Below, piece by piece: positions 12,277 through 25,873 of a stretch of DNA of 64,000 bases. The first letter of the stretch is position 1. Every line of letters begins with the position of its first letter. This DNA is from Morchella semilibera (lineage: Eukaryota > Ascomycota > Pezizomycetes > Pezizales > Morchellaceae): positions 62,001-126,000 of the forward strand of contig CM018605.1 in the NCBI GenBank assembly GCA_009192285.1, in the 5' to 3' direction. The notes under the pieces are model-generated. The model ran no database searches. It saw only the letters and a program-made list of their open reading frames with translations, and was not told where the DNA came from. Made by a program: the position numbers and the translations under genes.

Positions 12277-13549
12277 TTAGTAAGAAATCCCATGCTTTAT
12301 GCAAATTTCCAGCCACTGCGCATCATATTCTTCTGGCTTCCATTCCAACATACTCCCCACAGCAATTTTTGCGCTATCAGCCATCATTCTCTGTACAGTA
12401 TTATTTGGGCCATCCTTTACATCTTGTCCGTTAAAGGCACCATGGGTGGAGGTGTAGGAACAACTCTTCAGGCGTTTCAAGATTTCCATGATTTTTCTTG
12501 GGGGTAATGGGATCTATGAGGTGGTATCAGCAGGGGAACAATGACTAATAGAGAGTAGGCGTGAATACCATATTGGGAATAGACCACATGAAACTATACG
12601 CTGTAGTCCCGGGTTGTCGGTTCACGGTGTGTGCCGACTTGAAGGTAGGTTAACAGATATGTTAATCTTTATACGGCCGAGGGGAAAATAGGAAGGGAAA
12701 GGCATACAGGTACGGTCATAACGGAGTCCGCAATAAGCAGCATATCACACCATGGATTTAGCGATAGCACCAGGCTACCAGGGAAGTGCCCGCCGACCTT
12801 TACAGCCCTGATCCGGAAATCGTGTTCTGGGAAGTGTTGCTCATGGGAATCTATGGTCTTGAGTTTTATCGTAGGGTCGTTGCGGCAGATCCAGGAAGCA
12901 TCTTCACTGGAGATATAGACTGGGCAATTGAAGGCACGGGCCCACACTGCATATGTAGTATAATAATGGGGGTGGGATATTATAATCCCGTCTAAACCTC
13001 CAAGGGAGTTTATCTATATATATATGGTTGGAAACGGAGGTCAGTCTCTAGTATTCTTGCCGGGGGACACATCTACTAGGAAGGCTAACGAGATCAATGG
13101 TGGCTTGGTCAAGGTAGGTGATAAGATCCCAGAGAAAATTTCCACTGCCCGTCTGTAAAAGAAACGCGCGTTGTCCAATTGCAAACTGTGGAGTATATAT
13201 GTGTGAGCTTAAGATCGGCCCAAGTAAGACGCGCCATATATCACCTTTGGTTCGGTCCATATCGTCATGACCTGCTTATTTTCGAAATCTCTAGCGGTCT
13301 TATTACTGTATGCACCTGACCTTTTGAGATCCCCTAGGGTGGTAAAGGCCTGGCCGGTGGGAGGGACATATTGCCGAGGGTCCTATGTAGATAGGTGGTG
13401 AGAATAGATGGCAAGAGAAGAAGGGATTGTAATGCGGGAGAGCTAACTTCGCAGATACGGCATGCGGTGAGTTCTGCGCGGTCCGCGGTGTGAAACTGGG
13501 TTCCGCAAGCTGTGCAGATAAGGAGCGAGTCATCTAAATCGCCGGACAT
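12277..13549 (-). CDS. Metallo-beta-lactamase-fold protein with N-terminal zinc ribbon
   Basis: Six exons: 13549-13448, 13382-13245, 13185-13090, 13013-12708, 12637-12569 and 12513-12277; 315 residues. All junctions keep frame and rebuild a continuous fungal MBL-fold protein. Residues 1-34 form a CxxC...CxxC pair (C12, C15, C30, C33), a likely zinc ribbon, followed by DPRQYVPPTGQAFTTL. The hydrolase part has FAIGQRAFLLQTGSGNFLWD, then SHPHYYTTY (H126, H128), VGGHFPGSLVL and LLIADSVMTVP. These match the metal-binding histidine and aspartate positions of the fold, although the classical HxHxDH is reduced to HPHYY. The C-terminal THGAFNGQDV motif is also conserved. The substrate is unknown; glyoxalase II-like or other hydrolytic roles are possible. 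Two donors use the uncommon GTTAGC. It converges on the GH3 gene. Confidence 0.88.
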
Positions 13550-15277
13550 TGTTGTATTGTATGCCTAGTGGTGGAAGCTGTATGAAGTTGGTAGCTACGA
13601 CATGGAGCTTGCGGGAAGCGGATGGTGGGGAAGGAGGACGATAAGATTGATTAGATTGATAAGACAAGGAATTGGATAGCAACCAGCAAATATAATCACA
13701 TGTTATCACTCGGTTTTGAATAACTTCATATTTTCATGTATTTTATTTTGTTTGATTCATTAATTGTATACAGCCCTGAATCTCCCTTTTCACTGCCATC
13801 TCCTACAATAAATCAAAAACTCAAAACATAACACAACAGATAACATAGGAAATCATAACAAACACTCCTGACCCTTACAATTTAGGCACATTCCTTGTCG
13901 TATTTTCTCAGTCTATATTTCATGTATTGATTTGTCTATTGGGACATGCAATTTTAATATGATGAAAGCTTTAGAACACCCGTTATGAGGAAAAGTGTGA
14001 TTACTTGCGTTCCTCGCCCCGAATATAACTCCTCTCTACCTGACCAATGCAACATACGGATAACTGGATGAACGCCAAAACTGCACCCTATGTTTATATA
14101 TTCTAGATGAGTAGTTGCGTAATTCAAGGGCCGGCCCTCCACAAAATCTAACCGCGGTTGCAGCGGTTTTAAGATACTAAGTGGTAAGAAATTAAAACTC
14201 CCATTAATGTCAATCGACCATGTTGCTGGGAGAACAAATGATCAGTAACAAAGATTTAGAGTCATTGGACACATGGCTCTCCAGGATAACCATCCCGTTT
14301 TGACCCTGAGATTCTATTCTTCCGACTGCTACATAGAAAAACTAATCAATCATATATTACCCCATACCTGTGACAACTCGCGGAACTCGGCATCATATTT
14401 TTCACCCCGTTATCATATTTCGTAACTACCATAGCAACGTATAGCGCTTCAAAAACAAGCATTCTATTCGCATCAGCTCATCACCACCTCGACCAGAATT
14501 AAGCCCCTCCCTCCCACAGGGGAAACATGGCGGCTAAGTACCCTACATCATATCATATCCCCCTGCTACGGATACAGATCGAGCTAGTACTAACGCTTGA
14601 GTCTAGCCGGCGGCGATCCCAAGCAAACCACCTATCCGCTACGTACATATATCTCCGCCCCACATACACTAAAACACCCCTGCGTTTCGTCCGGCGTATG
14701 TATTTGGGTAGGGGGGGAAGGGGGAAACTACAGGCGACCCGCTAATAGTTTCTAATACTAAAAGCTTCTCGATCCCTCCCTCCCTTCCGGCGCGGCGGAG
14801 AAACTCGAATGCCCACGGTGCCGCCGGCGAGGAGGGAGGGTCAATACTCCCAGAGACGGCCCTACAACGTCATCTCCGATACCTGCAACGTCCACACCAC
14901 ATATACCCCACCACCGCACAGCTGTCCGCAACTTCCACGGTTTCCTAGAGGCCATGTTCTAGGGCCCCGGGAACCCCACAATAGAGTCTCAAGTGTATAA
15001 GTGCGAAGAGTGGAGAACCTTAGACATAAATACAGAAAAGGCCCACAGACGATGATCCGCACAGAGAAGCTCTACCATATCGATCTCCAACTCCGACAGG
15101 CGGGGCGGGGTGAGGTGAGGGCGAGGTGGGGGGTGGGGGGAGGGTTAGCTATGCGGTCGCGACTACCCCTTACATGCTATTCACCTTAAGCGAGGTATCT
15201 AGATGGGGAGGCAGGCAGCAGCAGGTGCTAGAACAAGTGGAGAATTAAAGTGTCTCGGCAGCAATATACGGTTACTT

Positions 15278-15291
15278 AAACCCTAACCCTA
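15278..15291. repeat. Short interstitial telomere-like repeat
   Basis: Two CCCTAA units in tandem (AAACCCTAACCCTA). It matches the fungal telomere hexamer TTAGGG on the opposite strand. Confidence 0.7.
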
Positions 15292-18200
15292 TCTCTGGGG
15301 GGGAATGAACGGAGGTTGCCGGTAACAATTATCCGGTGCTAGCTACATGTGAGTACCTAAGTTAAGTAGGTATAGACTACGGAGAAAAAAAAGGTGGAAG
15401 GACTAGTAGGATCGAAAAGAAGAAGAAGAAGGAGGACACTGCGGTGGGCTAGAGGGATTTTTTGGGAGTTGGCCATATGCATGGGAGGAGCTAGGGGATC
15501 GAGGGTAAATGAATGTTTTGATTAGACATGCTGTTTATAATTAGGCTTTTCATCTTCTGCCTTTTATGACTATCTGTAGTAAAGCGTTGCAAGCCTCAAG
15601 TGCTTAGCTTGGTCTACTTCTAATTCCATGGCCAGTACGTACATCGCTACAATTAATTAATTTGAGAGAGGGTCAAAGAGACCACCAATGTCAAAGACAC
15701 GCACAACAGTTCAAAAAACATCATCCGAGTCGATACATCTCAAGATCAGAGAATCACACTTAAATCTGCAACAGCAAATTATACTTACCATCCCCGTTAT
15801 ATTATCATCAACTATGATCAGAGGATATACCCCTTGAAAGAACTGAGATACACCAGCGCAAGAAAAAAAAAAGAAATATCTATTAATGTGCACCACCAAA
15901 CTCTAAGAGTGACCCATCTGCACTCCACTCTTTAGTGTCCACGGCCATACGCACGTGCATATGCAACAGCAGAAGGGGAAGGGGAGAGACGAACACCTTA
16001 CATATAACGTTCGAAAAGCTTCTCGGGAAATTATTGCCGGTGAGATAGATAACTCATCCGTTCTGGTGAACGTTTTTGTGATTCGATCGAGAAAACGAGT
16101 GATCGACCATGCATGAGAGCAGCAGTACAGAATTGAGGTCACAGAGGGGCCAGGAACATCTATAGCATAAACAATGATACTTTCTTTTTAAGGTGCTATC
16201 TGAGCGGAGCGACGTTTTGCAACCCACATGCGAGAAGCGAGCATGTACGTCTTCCAGATATGTATCTCTTCACGTAACTTCAGCGATTTTTGTTTGCTAC
16301 ACTGGGATATAACCTAGCTCTCACCGCAGCGGGAGAAGCCTACAATCCATCATCCACTACATGTGCTGTAACCGTAACTATGATTTATGTAGGTACGTAG
16401 ACTTGTCGACTGCGCCTACATACACAGATTGCAACCTTGACTAAGCTACCTCTCGCTCAGCCATCCAATCATATTCTCTTTTTCATCCCACTGCATACAT
16501 CGCGATATCACCAACACGGATTTCTTCGATCCAAAGCTCACCACATGATCGATGTTCTCGCCACTACGCCAAAATCATCTTGATAATGGGAACCAATTGA
16601 CCCTGAGAATATAGTATCAAAAAACCCCCTCCATTTGTAACGAAATCGCTCCATGCAGATCCCCAAGTTGAGTGCCAATCTCCGGCCATAAAGAACCATT
16701 GCGCCAGTTATAGCTATCAGATCACATCACCTCAGACCGGCTTGGCAAAACCAGTCTCATTCGATCAGCTAAAGAAACTCCAAACTCCAGCTGATAGACA
16801 AGATATCTTTAAATGGCTCCATTATAACATGATTGTCCCGTCGCCCGGGAAGCTTCCGAGGGGTGGGATGAGGCGGCATCATTGTGTGTTATATTGCGTA
16901 CGGACCACCTGCCTACCGAGATGATAGCTGGCGGGCGAAGGTTAAAGCCGTCGACAATGATAAACAAATACCAACAAGAAGCTTCACGATAAACCCTCGG
17001 AAGCTCATTGTGCCCTTATTTTTTAATGCGTGTCCTCGATACCAGTAGGATGTAGACCTGTTACCATTACCACCGCGCCGTCACTTCAGGGGAGGGATTC
17101 TGCAATATAGATAGTCGTGGAACAAACCTTAAACATTAATATAGTCGGTGCTACAACCTTAATATATGTAGCTCGTCTCCTTTTTTTTCTTTTCTTTTCG
17201 GGTAGGCTGGCGGATGTATGTAGTATTGCGATGTCGTTTTACGGAAGCGAACGAAGATATGTGTATTGAGTGTGTGTGAGTAGGAAATGGTTATGGAGAT
17301 CTATCTGTCCTACAGACAAGCTCATGGGTGGCCTTTGCCTGTCATGTGGAGCTTGTGATATTGACGGACAGTCCTGTTTAACGTTACCTAGGTATTTTTG
17401 ATCTGCGCTATCTCCAACTTGACTAGTATGAGCTAGAAAAGTAGGTTTTTCACACCACCCTCCCCCTGGACTCTCCGACCACCGAGCTGTCAGCTCTTCA
17501 GCTCCGTGCCCAATTGACAAACGAACCTCTTCAGACGAGTTATTTTTTATAATTGGCTAGAGATCGAGGAGATGAATTCATAGTAGGGGCGATTGTCGGG
17601 GCAGTAAGCTGAACTGCGTAGCGAGCCCAAATTGGATCGATGAGAGGGAGTAGGTTTCGCCCAGGTAGCGGTGGCACTAATATCCCCTATATCTATCTAG
17701 GACCAGAGATCTTGCGAGACAGTTTTACAGCCAGATCTATCAGCTGATAGCTCGAGAATAGCACTATATATCTTATTATTATATCTTCATATCGTTACCG
17801 ACAAATAAACGGTGTCTGTTCCGAAGGATCGACATACTCGGCACGTTGTATAGGGACTGTACATACAACATTTATATGGGTTTTATATTGCCAAATGCCA
17901 AATATGTATGCATTGGGATTCCGAGAGACGTGGTATTGGGGGGGCGGGGCCGGAGTATCTGCTGTAGGTCGTTTCCATGACCATGGTGGAGGAGTTAGGT
18001 TAGGGGTTGTTCTGTTGGGTATGTGCAAGCTAGCAGGCGGGTATGTGTAATATAGAACTTGCATACGTACGTAAAGCAATATCGCGATAGAGATGGATAG
18101 GATATTGGGACTCCGTTTCACCGGCGCATATACCGTTGTGGTGGGTTTTTTTTCTGGTTTTGGTTTTTTGTTTTGGATTTTTTAGAGTAGGGTACGGTTC

Positions 18201-18466
18201 TCTCTGCGAGTTCGGGGGTTGGCCGAGATATTGACGTAATGAAATTTATGATTGCAGGTGATGTTGTTGATTAGGGTGAGGTTTTGCCTAAGTTGACATG
18301 AGCATGGCATTTGACAGGATACTCTAGGGGTACATGTAGGTAGGTACATGTAACCACATACATCTCTCTCTATGGTCTGCCTGTCCGGCCATCTAGCGCA
18401 GCACTCGATCCTATCCACCGCCCACATCATCCACATCATCCACCACACTGCCGAAACCAGCCACAA

Positions 18467-18481
18467 GGGGGGGGGGGGGGG
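18467..18481. repeat. G15 homopolymer
   Basis: Fifteen consecutive G bases in intergenic DNA. It is one of more than a dozen G or C runs of nine or more in the window. Confidence 0.9.
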
Positions 18482-19355
18482 TATCTACTTTACACGTTTC
18501 GTTGATTCCTTCCATCTCGATTGATCTAATTAATTAACCCACCCACCCACCATATGTAACCTCACGGCGCGGAATCGACCCCAATATATACACTTCCGAA
18601 AGTGGACGAATGATTGGGGGATCCGAGAGACAAGCTTCCCATCCATCTATCCTTCTTCAGCTACCTACATACATAGTTCTTCATCATGAAAGAAGAAACG
18701 GGCGCCTGATGAAAAGAGCACTTAGGCAGCGCGCGCGGATATGAAAGTATGCATGTAGCCCAGAATCATATTGCTTATTTGCTCGCTCTAATAATTACAC
18801 TCTCTCTGCAGGTTGCACACCCACACACAACTGCCAAAGTGCAAAACACAGATTCTCGGCGGCATCGGCGAGACGCTCGATGAGTGAAGTCAAGATTCAT
18901 GTCTCGCGGCAGTCGGTCCTTATCGATAGGATGATGAGGGCATGTATGTACGTACGTGGATGGATGGATGGAGGAAGCCGGCACAGCGAGCGCCCCCACA
19001 TTCCCGTGGAGCGGCGAGGGTAAGGGCTTGATTTGTGATCGCAATAAGCTCTGCACTAGGCAGGTACATAGGCAACCATTCCTCTCCTGCGGCAGTTTGA
19101 CGTAGAGAACTGCTCTGTTAACTCGAGAAGTTATATTAGAGCACCGTACTCTACAAGTGATATTATTCCATGAGCATGAGGTGAGATCAACGATATCACT
19201 ATTATAGAATAGGAATAGGAAGCTAAGCACGCGATCACCGTGAGCAACTGGGTTAAAGGCCGATGCCTCTCTACGGAGGAGGAGGGGGGCGCGTGCACTT
19301 ATGCACTCTGGTAGGGTTTCTCTGGGGAGAATTTTTTAGTTGACTGAGCAGGGCA

Positions 19356-19372
19356 GGGGGGGGGGGGGGGGG
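19356..19372. repeat. G17 homopolymer
   Basis: Seventeen consecutive G bases, the longest G run in the window, in non-coding DNA. Confidence 0.9.
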
Positions 19373-21760
19373 AAATGGCGAAGTTCCCGGGTTTTGGGTT
19401 ATTTCCCCGCAGTTGAAACGGGTGCTGGGTATGAAAATGCCTACTCTACACATACATGTAGTTAATTAAGTCCCTTTAGTTCAAACCACATAACCCACAT
19501 AACAACCACTTTTAATTTGCTGGAAGTTTACTTGCCAATTAAAGTACAAGTAGCGCAAGCGAACTGATATGTACCTCAGACCTCTCACGCTAAGAAAGAA
19601 AGTTATATGTAGTAAGGGCAAAGAACCGTTTAATGCCGCGATGCCGCAAAGAAAAAAAAAACGGACCCAATGCACTTTATTTCTTTCTTTTGGATCCGAG
19701 ACCCTTGCCTTGCTTGCGACGTGGGTTAGGCGACAGGGTGGTAGGCTAGTACTCTACTGGTAGAGCTCCATATATGGCGATACGATAGGGCGTATAGCAT
19801 GCGTTCTAGCTAGGCTAGATCATCTCTATTCCTGATGGAATACTGACAATTGCTTTTCTCTTACTTTCCTCCTATTTATTGTACGGTAGGAGTACTTTAG
19901 TACCTACATGCAGTAATAGCAAGGATGATGATGAATTGCTGCTCAAGTTACAATACTTCCATGGGAGGTATCTTGAGGTGCTGGATTTTGTCTGATCTGC
20001 TGGGTGACTCTATTTTTATTTTCCTTGTTTTTTTTCGTTTTCTTTTTTTCTTTTTTTCTTTCCCTCTTTCTTTTCTTTTTCGTTTACGTCTTTCTTTTTA
20101 TTACGTCGGTCTTGCACTTTTGGGGTACTTATCTTGGGCGATACGACATTATGCAAGGAATTGTGGCTAAGTGATTTTTATATCTTTGACTTTCTTGCAA
20201 GCTACAGACAGTTTGCAACGTTATCCACAGCCCCCCCCCTCCCCCCCACCACCTCCTCTATGATCGATAGCAACCACTGGTAACCGTTAGAAGAGTTGCA
20301 TACATACAATTGAAAACACACACTGGACCGCGAGACATAGTGTGACGGGGTGAAACCAACTAGAGGTTATGGATTCATGTAGGGAATTGAATCGAAAGTG
20401 GTTTCCTCAGTGCTTGAGGTGAGGTTCCAGAAAAGAGGAGCTCGGTGCGTAGGTACATACATGTAGGTACTCCATTTAGTATGTACGGTTTAGTTGGATC
20501 TAGGCAAGCCCCCATCCAGACCCTCAGTGGAGGGCTTAAGCAATACAGCATGTACATGTACCTTATGTACTTTCACAGATCCCCCAGTATCTAAGCGAGA
20601 AGGGTTCGAGAACCGGGGGGGATAGGTAGGAGAGTAATGCAGTATTCCCCCACAAGCCAAGTGCTTCTCGAGCATCCAGGAATATCCCAGACGGGCATGC
20701 ACAGTTAAGCCACTTTTTCTCTTTTTTTTCTTTTTCCCTTTTTTTTTTCTTTCCTTCTCACCTCTCTTTCTCACTCTCTCATTGCTCATGTTGTACGAGG
20801 TTACGTCGGATGTCGGGCGTACGTACAGCAGGTACCAAAGCTCTTTCCTTCCTTCACTCACTCTCTCTCTCTCCTTGCTGACCACACTCCCTTGCAAGCT
20901 TCTGAGTGACCCTCTCCCATACACCTCTCTCCTAACCCCTACTTTTCTAGCGCTGTCCCAGGTTATGGCTGCTTCTTTGTTTAAATCAGATGCCATCCCC
21001 ACACTCGTCAGTCATCCTACCAGCAAGCTACATGCCAACCCCAATCCACACCTCAAGTTAGATACAAGTTGCAGTTGCTTGGACTAGCTAGTCGACTACA
21101 ACTCTTGCTTACTTGACAACCAGACCTAGACTGCAGGACCTATACACTCTATAACGGATCGGAGGGTTTCACCCCCACTTCAGAGCTAATTGGAGAGAGA
21201 GGAAATATATAAAAAACGTCTTCGACCCATGCCGGATGCTTTGGTATATTCCAAGGGTTATTCTAATAAATATCATACTCTCTATTAAGATAGGGTCGAT
21301 AGCTTTTGGAAAGAAGAGAGAAAGGAATATTTATAAAGATATATTATAGTCGATCCGTTGTTGATCTATCAAAATTGGTATGTGAATTGTTGGTTGTGGT
21401 TTCTCATTCAAGTTTATCTCTCACTTCTTTATAATTGTTTTTCTACCATGACAAACCTCTTTCTCCGTTTCACAAAACCACCGTGCATACCATCAACTAG
21501 TGAACCCATTATCTGTTTTACTATAGCCTTAATTCCCTCCTCCCCTCAATGACCTCCTTCTTTGTCCGCCCACTCCCAAAAATATCTCATTGCTAATATA
21601 TACGAACAGCACCCACCCACCCCCCAATCCCTCCCCACATCTTTTTTCCTCCTCAAAAACAGAAAATATTTACAACTTTCACCATAAGCCACCGCCGACA
21701 TCGACGACACAGGACGAATAGGCAGTATTTGTTAGTACTATTAGTGCTAATTTCACCACG

Positions 21761-23226
21761 ATGGCATGGACAACCCGCGAGCTCGAGATCCTACAAACCA
21801 CTTCAAGAGTCTCCTCTGTATTTTCGCTGCTCGGCGCCAGTTTCATTATCATTACCTTCTGCTCATCGAGGTCTTTCCACAGGCCCATAAACCGGCTGGC
21901 GTTTTTTGCGGCGTTTGGGAACATCTTGACGAATGTGGCAACAATAACATCAAGAGAAGGAGTTACACATGGAGATACTTCGGGATTATGTAAAGCTCAG
22001 GCGGCGTTTATCCAATGGTTGGTCTTTTACCTTTTGCAATTGGTTGAAAGGTTTGAGGAACCGGTTGGCTGATGTGATCGACATGGGATAGGTTCATGCC
22101 CGCAGATGCGTTATTTGTACGATTCCCCCCCCCCCCCATCTGGATTTGGCATTGATGATTGGATTTACTCGGTGTCTATAACCATGTGCTGACTTGATCG
22201 ACAAATAGTGTTTGGCAATGGCTCTCAATGTCTACCTCACCGTCTTTAAGAAGTACACAACAAAGCGCCTCAAAAACCTCGAACTTACTTACGTCCTTAC
22301 CTGCTATGGAATCCCGTTCATCCCTGCGATAGCATTCTTATTTCCCAAAGACCACAATGGAACACCTATATATGGGTCCGCGACACTTTGGTGCTGGATC
22401 TCGAGCGAATGGCAATTCCTTCGTATCGCCGGCTTCTACGGGCCAGTGTGGTACGGACATCTTTCCTTCAACCATTCTAATACATGACTCAACACAATAT
22501 TAACATTGAGATTCTCAGGATTGTCCTTTTCATCACCCTAGTAATCTACATTCTTGCCGGCCGCGTAATCTTTAACCTCCGAGACTCGCTCCGAAAATTC
22601 GCCGGCGCCGAGGACTCAATGGCTTCACACACGGGACCTACGAGAGACACCCTTGGTACACGGTCGTCGTCAGTGCGGCCAGGATCAGTATCTCCGGGCC
22701 CGGTGCACAGCAGCGGGGTCCCGGCGGTGGTCGATCCCCTCACGAGCTACTCGTGCACAATATCGTCTGGTGGGAAGGAACCGCCGCTTACGGTTACAAG
22801 GACGAGGAATAGCGGCGTGGAGGCTAATACAGCAGCGTGGGCATACTGTCGGTGTGCAATGTTATTCTTTTTGGCATTGATCATCACTTGGGTATGTGTG
22901 CTATATAGATTACTTTACCCCCATGTTAGTGGATGCTCTTGCTAATTTATGATAAACAGCTGCCGTCAAGCATAAATAGGATATACAGTCTTATCAACCC
23001 CGACTCGACTAACTTTGGCCTCAACTTTGCCGCGGCTCTCGTCCTCCCGTGCCAGGGCTTCTGGAACGGATTGATCTACATTGTCACCACCCTCCCAGCT
23101 TGTAAGGAGTTCATGGGCAACATATGGAAGAAGATTGTGCTACCGTTTGAGGCAATCAAAAGGAGGCTGGCTGCCAGCAGGAGACAGTCGAAAGCGAGCA
23201 GTCTGGACTCATTGAATCCAGCCTGA
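21761..23226 (+). CDS. cAMP-receptor-like G-protein-coupled receptor
   Basis: Five exons: 21761-22017, 22092-22116 (25 nt), 22209-22450, 22519-22891 and 22960-23226; 387 residues. Junctions keep frame and rebuild family motifs: QWFMPADALFCLAMALNVYL across exons 1-3, and VWIVLFITLVIYILAGRVIF across exons 3-4. Seven hydrophobic helices are visible. The first is near residues 15-35, helix 3 is in the MPADAL segment, helix 5 follows LWCWISSEWQFLRIAGFYGPVW, and helices 6 and 7 flank LPSSINRIYSLI. A Ser/Pro/Thr-rich third cytoplasmic loop of about 80 residues (GPTRDTL... to NSGVEAN) separates helices 5 and 6, typical of Dicty_CAR/Git3-like fungal receptors that couple to heterotrimeric G proteins. 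The ligand is unknown; carbon or stress sensing is common in the group. Intron 2 has a C13 run close to its donor. Confidence 0.9.
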
Positions 23227-23261
23227 GACTTTTCCGAGCGACTTATTCGTTCTTTCCCTTC

Positions 23262-23316
23262 TTTTTTATTTTATTTTATTTTATTTTATTTTATTTTTTA
23301 TTTTATTTTATTTTAT
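23262..23316. repeat. (TTTTA)n pentanucleotide microsatellite
   Basis: About eleven imperfect TTTTA units beginning 36 nt after the GPCR stop codon. They are probably in its 3' untranslated region. Confidence 0.9.
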
Positions 23317-24116
23317 CTTGGCTGTCTGACGGAGTACTACTTTCTGGGTGTCTCGGGATGGAGTGGAGGCGTGCGGGTGGCACGTGAAATTATCTGACTC
23401 GGTATTGCTTACAGATTTGACGATTACTGTTCCCAATTAATGAAGACTCGCCACACACACACACGCACGATATCGTTTTCCTTTTTTTACTTAATACGTA
23501 CCTTTTATTTCTGACTTCTATGTAGCTACATTTTTAACTTGGCCGTTCTTTTTTTCTCTCTCTTTTTCTTTCTTATCCTTCCACCTTCTTTTCTAAACCT
23601 CCTTTCTGTATATACAAATATTCCTTTCTTTTTTTCTTTTTTCTTTTCTTTTTTCATTTCCTTTGTCGGGTTGGTAAAACGGCGTTCAAAGCGGGTATAC
23701 GGGGTTGAATGGGGTCTGGCGGGAGGTTTTACTTGGTCATGGGACGCGCGCGCAAGGACTGTTTCCCCCCCCCCTCCATCGTTTATTTGTTGAGGGTCAA
23801 GGAGAGAATCTATTTTATGGTTGTGATTCAAGGAAGATAAAGAAGAAGGTGGCGGCCAACTTCGAATCGGTGACCACCTATTACGGTATGACTTACTTGA
23901 AAGGCATGTATTTATATTTTTCTGTAATATGTAGACTTTTGTAAATAGATAATAAACAAACGAACGTACATCCACAGAATAAATCCAACTGTCATTGTAC
24001 TCATTGTAAATTTATTAGCTAGCACCAGTACTCTATACAAGTAGCTCATAGGAAGATAAGAACAAACAAAGGCAAGTCCACCCGCGGGTGACAAAGATGG
24101 ACCTACAGTAAGTACT

Positions 24117-25873
24117 TACATGTAATTATATAAACGCTTCATTCGCTTCATTAGTACTAAGCTACATGTACATGTACTTACATATACTTGACTTACTTAC
24201 ATGAGGCTAGCTAGATTACATCCATGGCCGTACGTCCATCAAAGGAAAATAAGCCCTTATATGGATGTTACCGCGCCCTGACCATGAAAGTAGGAATGTA
24301 GTACGTACACTCCACTCACTACATGTACTCATGGGGTTACCATCAATTACTCCATCGCCACTCACTCACTCAACTCACTCACATGCCCCCCTCGAAACTA
24401 GTCTTCTTTTTTGTTCAAAATAAAATCTCCGACTCCAACTGGCCCAATGTGGATGGCCACACATGTGGATTAGTTATGTCTCGGCGTGCCGCTACGTTTG
24501 CGCGCATTCTCTCTCGAGAGAGACTTTACCGCGACTGAATGGGCTGTGTTTCTGGCAAGTCACGTGATCACCTTTTGAGTGCATGGGCGTTTCTTTTCTA
24601 ATCAGAGCCTGTAGTTTGGTACGTGGGTTGTTGAAGTAACTGCAGATTAATATGGCGGGAGAGTTTCTTCATAATGTCTGTATGTATGCTCAATATCGTA
24701 TGTATGTACCCCCCAGCTATTAATAAATCCTACTTTCTTGCAATGCCCCTTCTTAATTGCCCTCCTGCCTCCCTGCACCACTCCCCTTATAGCTATATAT
24801 ATATAGGCATCTTTTGCTTTTTCTCCCAAACAGACGGACAGACAGACAGGGAAAAAAACCAGACCCATTGAGAGGGTGACGGATTTCCGGTAGAGAGGGC
24901 TGGGTCATGTCAGAGGCGACCTTTGATCTCCTTCTATCTTGGAGGTAGTACCTACATACCTACTGGTGATGCTCCGCTGTGTCGGGAATATAAGCTACTC
25001 CGTTTCTCTCTCTGTTCCTTCGCGCAATCTAATACGAATACGGTACCCACAGCGGGACCGGGGGGGGGGGAGAGGGAGGGAGGGAGGGGGGGGGTAGATG
25101 GGCCTGTCAAGTGTCAGTGTCAACGTGTGTGTTATACCCCCCAGTGCGTAAATTAGACTATAAACAGTTTTTTTTTTCTTATTCTTTCACTTCTTCTCGC
25201 TCTTCCTCTATGGTTTGCGCAATTTATTATAATATGTAGAGCTATAGATATATATATATATAGAGTATATGATATTTTGTCGTGTATCTCCCGCAGCGCC
25301 CAATGAAGTGGCTTTCCGAAGATGTGATTCCGGGTCTTGGGATGGTCTCAGGACGGAGGATTGGCTAATCCATTGGCGGGAAAGAAGTAGGCACAGAGGG
25401 AATAAGTACATGTAATTATCGAGTTGGTCGCCGTACAAGAGTACCCATCCCTGCCTATACATACATACATACATGTATACATGTATGTAGGCGTTGTTAT
25501 CGTATTGCAACAGAGAGATCTGGACTGGACAAAAAGTATGTACTCTCGTATATAAACGCACCGGTAACTCTCGAGATGCAATTAATGGTGAAGGCTCAAC
25601 CTAGAGCCATTGGGGTATAAAGGTACATGTATGTGTATACATGTGGTATATATGTATAGGTAATACGGGAACCTACCCTATAAGTACAAGTAAATCTACA
25701 TGTACTTACTTCATGTACCCACTTCGCCCTGACATGATGTCTTACACCTTTTGTACCTCCTCCGGCCCCTCTCTCTCCCCCTCCCTAGGCCTATAAACAT
25801 TTGTTTTTCCTTCCAGCCAGCCGTTCTCTATCCAAGACATCAATGGGTACCATGTTTAAAGTACCTACATGTA
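24117..25873. repeat. Densest cluster of TACATGTA palindromes
   Basis: Ten exact copies start at 24117, 24163, 24169, 24320, 25407, 25470, 25478, 25624, 25697 and 25866. Two pairs overlap or nearly abut (24163/24169 and 25470/25478). No gene lies inside. Confidence 0.8.

Larger units (their letters stand above)
13550..21760. other. 8-kb gene desert
   Basis: No gene is supported on either strand. Frames of 150-170 codons on minus (18775-19230 and 20490-21002) are compositional: they run through pyrimidine tracts, start without context and show no domain. Contents: CCCTAA-type telomere-like repeats at 15278-15291, a G15 run at 18467-18481, a G17 run at 19356-19372, five TACATGTA copies between 18331 and 20560, polypyrimidine tracts at 20030-20100 and 20710-20780, and the GPCR promoter at the right end. 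Confidence 0.55.

Noticed and set aside
18775-19230. 151-codon minus frame
   Set aside because: No domain, no promoter-like context, and cysteine-scattered composition without a family pattern.
20490-21002. 170-codon minus frame with a Lys/Arg-rich stretch
   Set aside because: The basic stretch is just the complement of a pyrimidine tract; no conserved motif.
23526-23975. 149-codon minus frame with KKEKKKEKKKG-type sequence
   Set aside because: Produced by a long polypyrimidine tract; no protein-like organisation.
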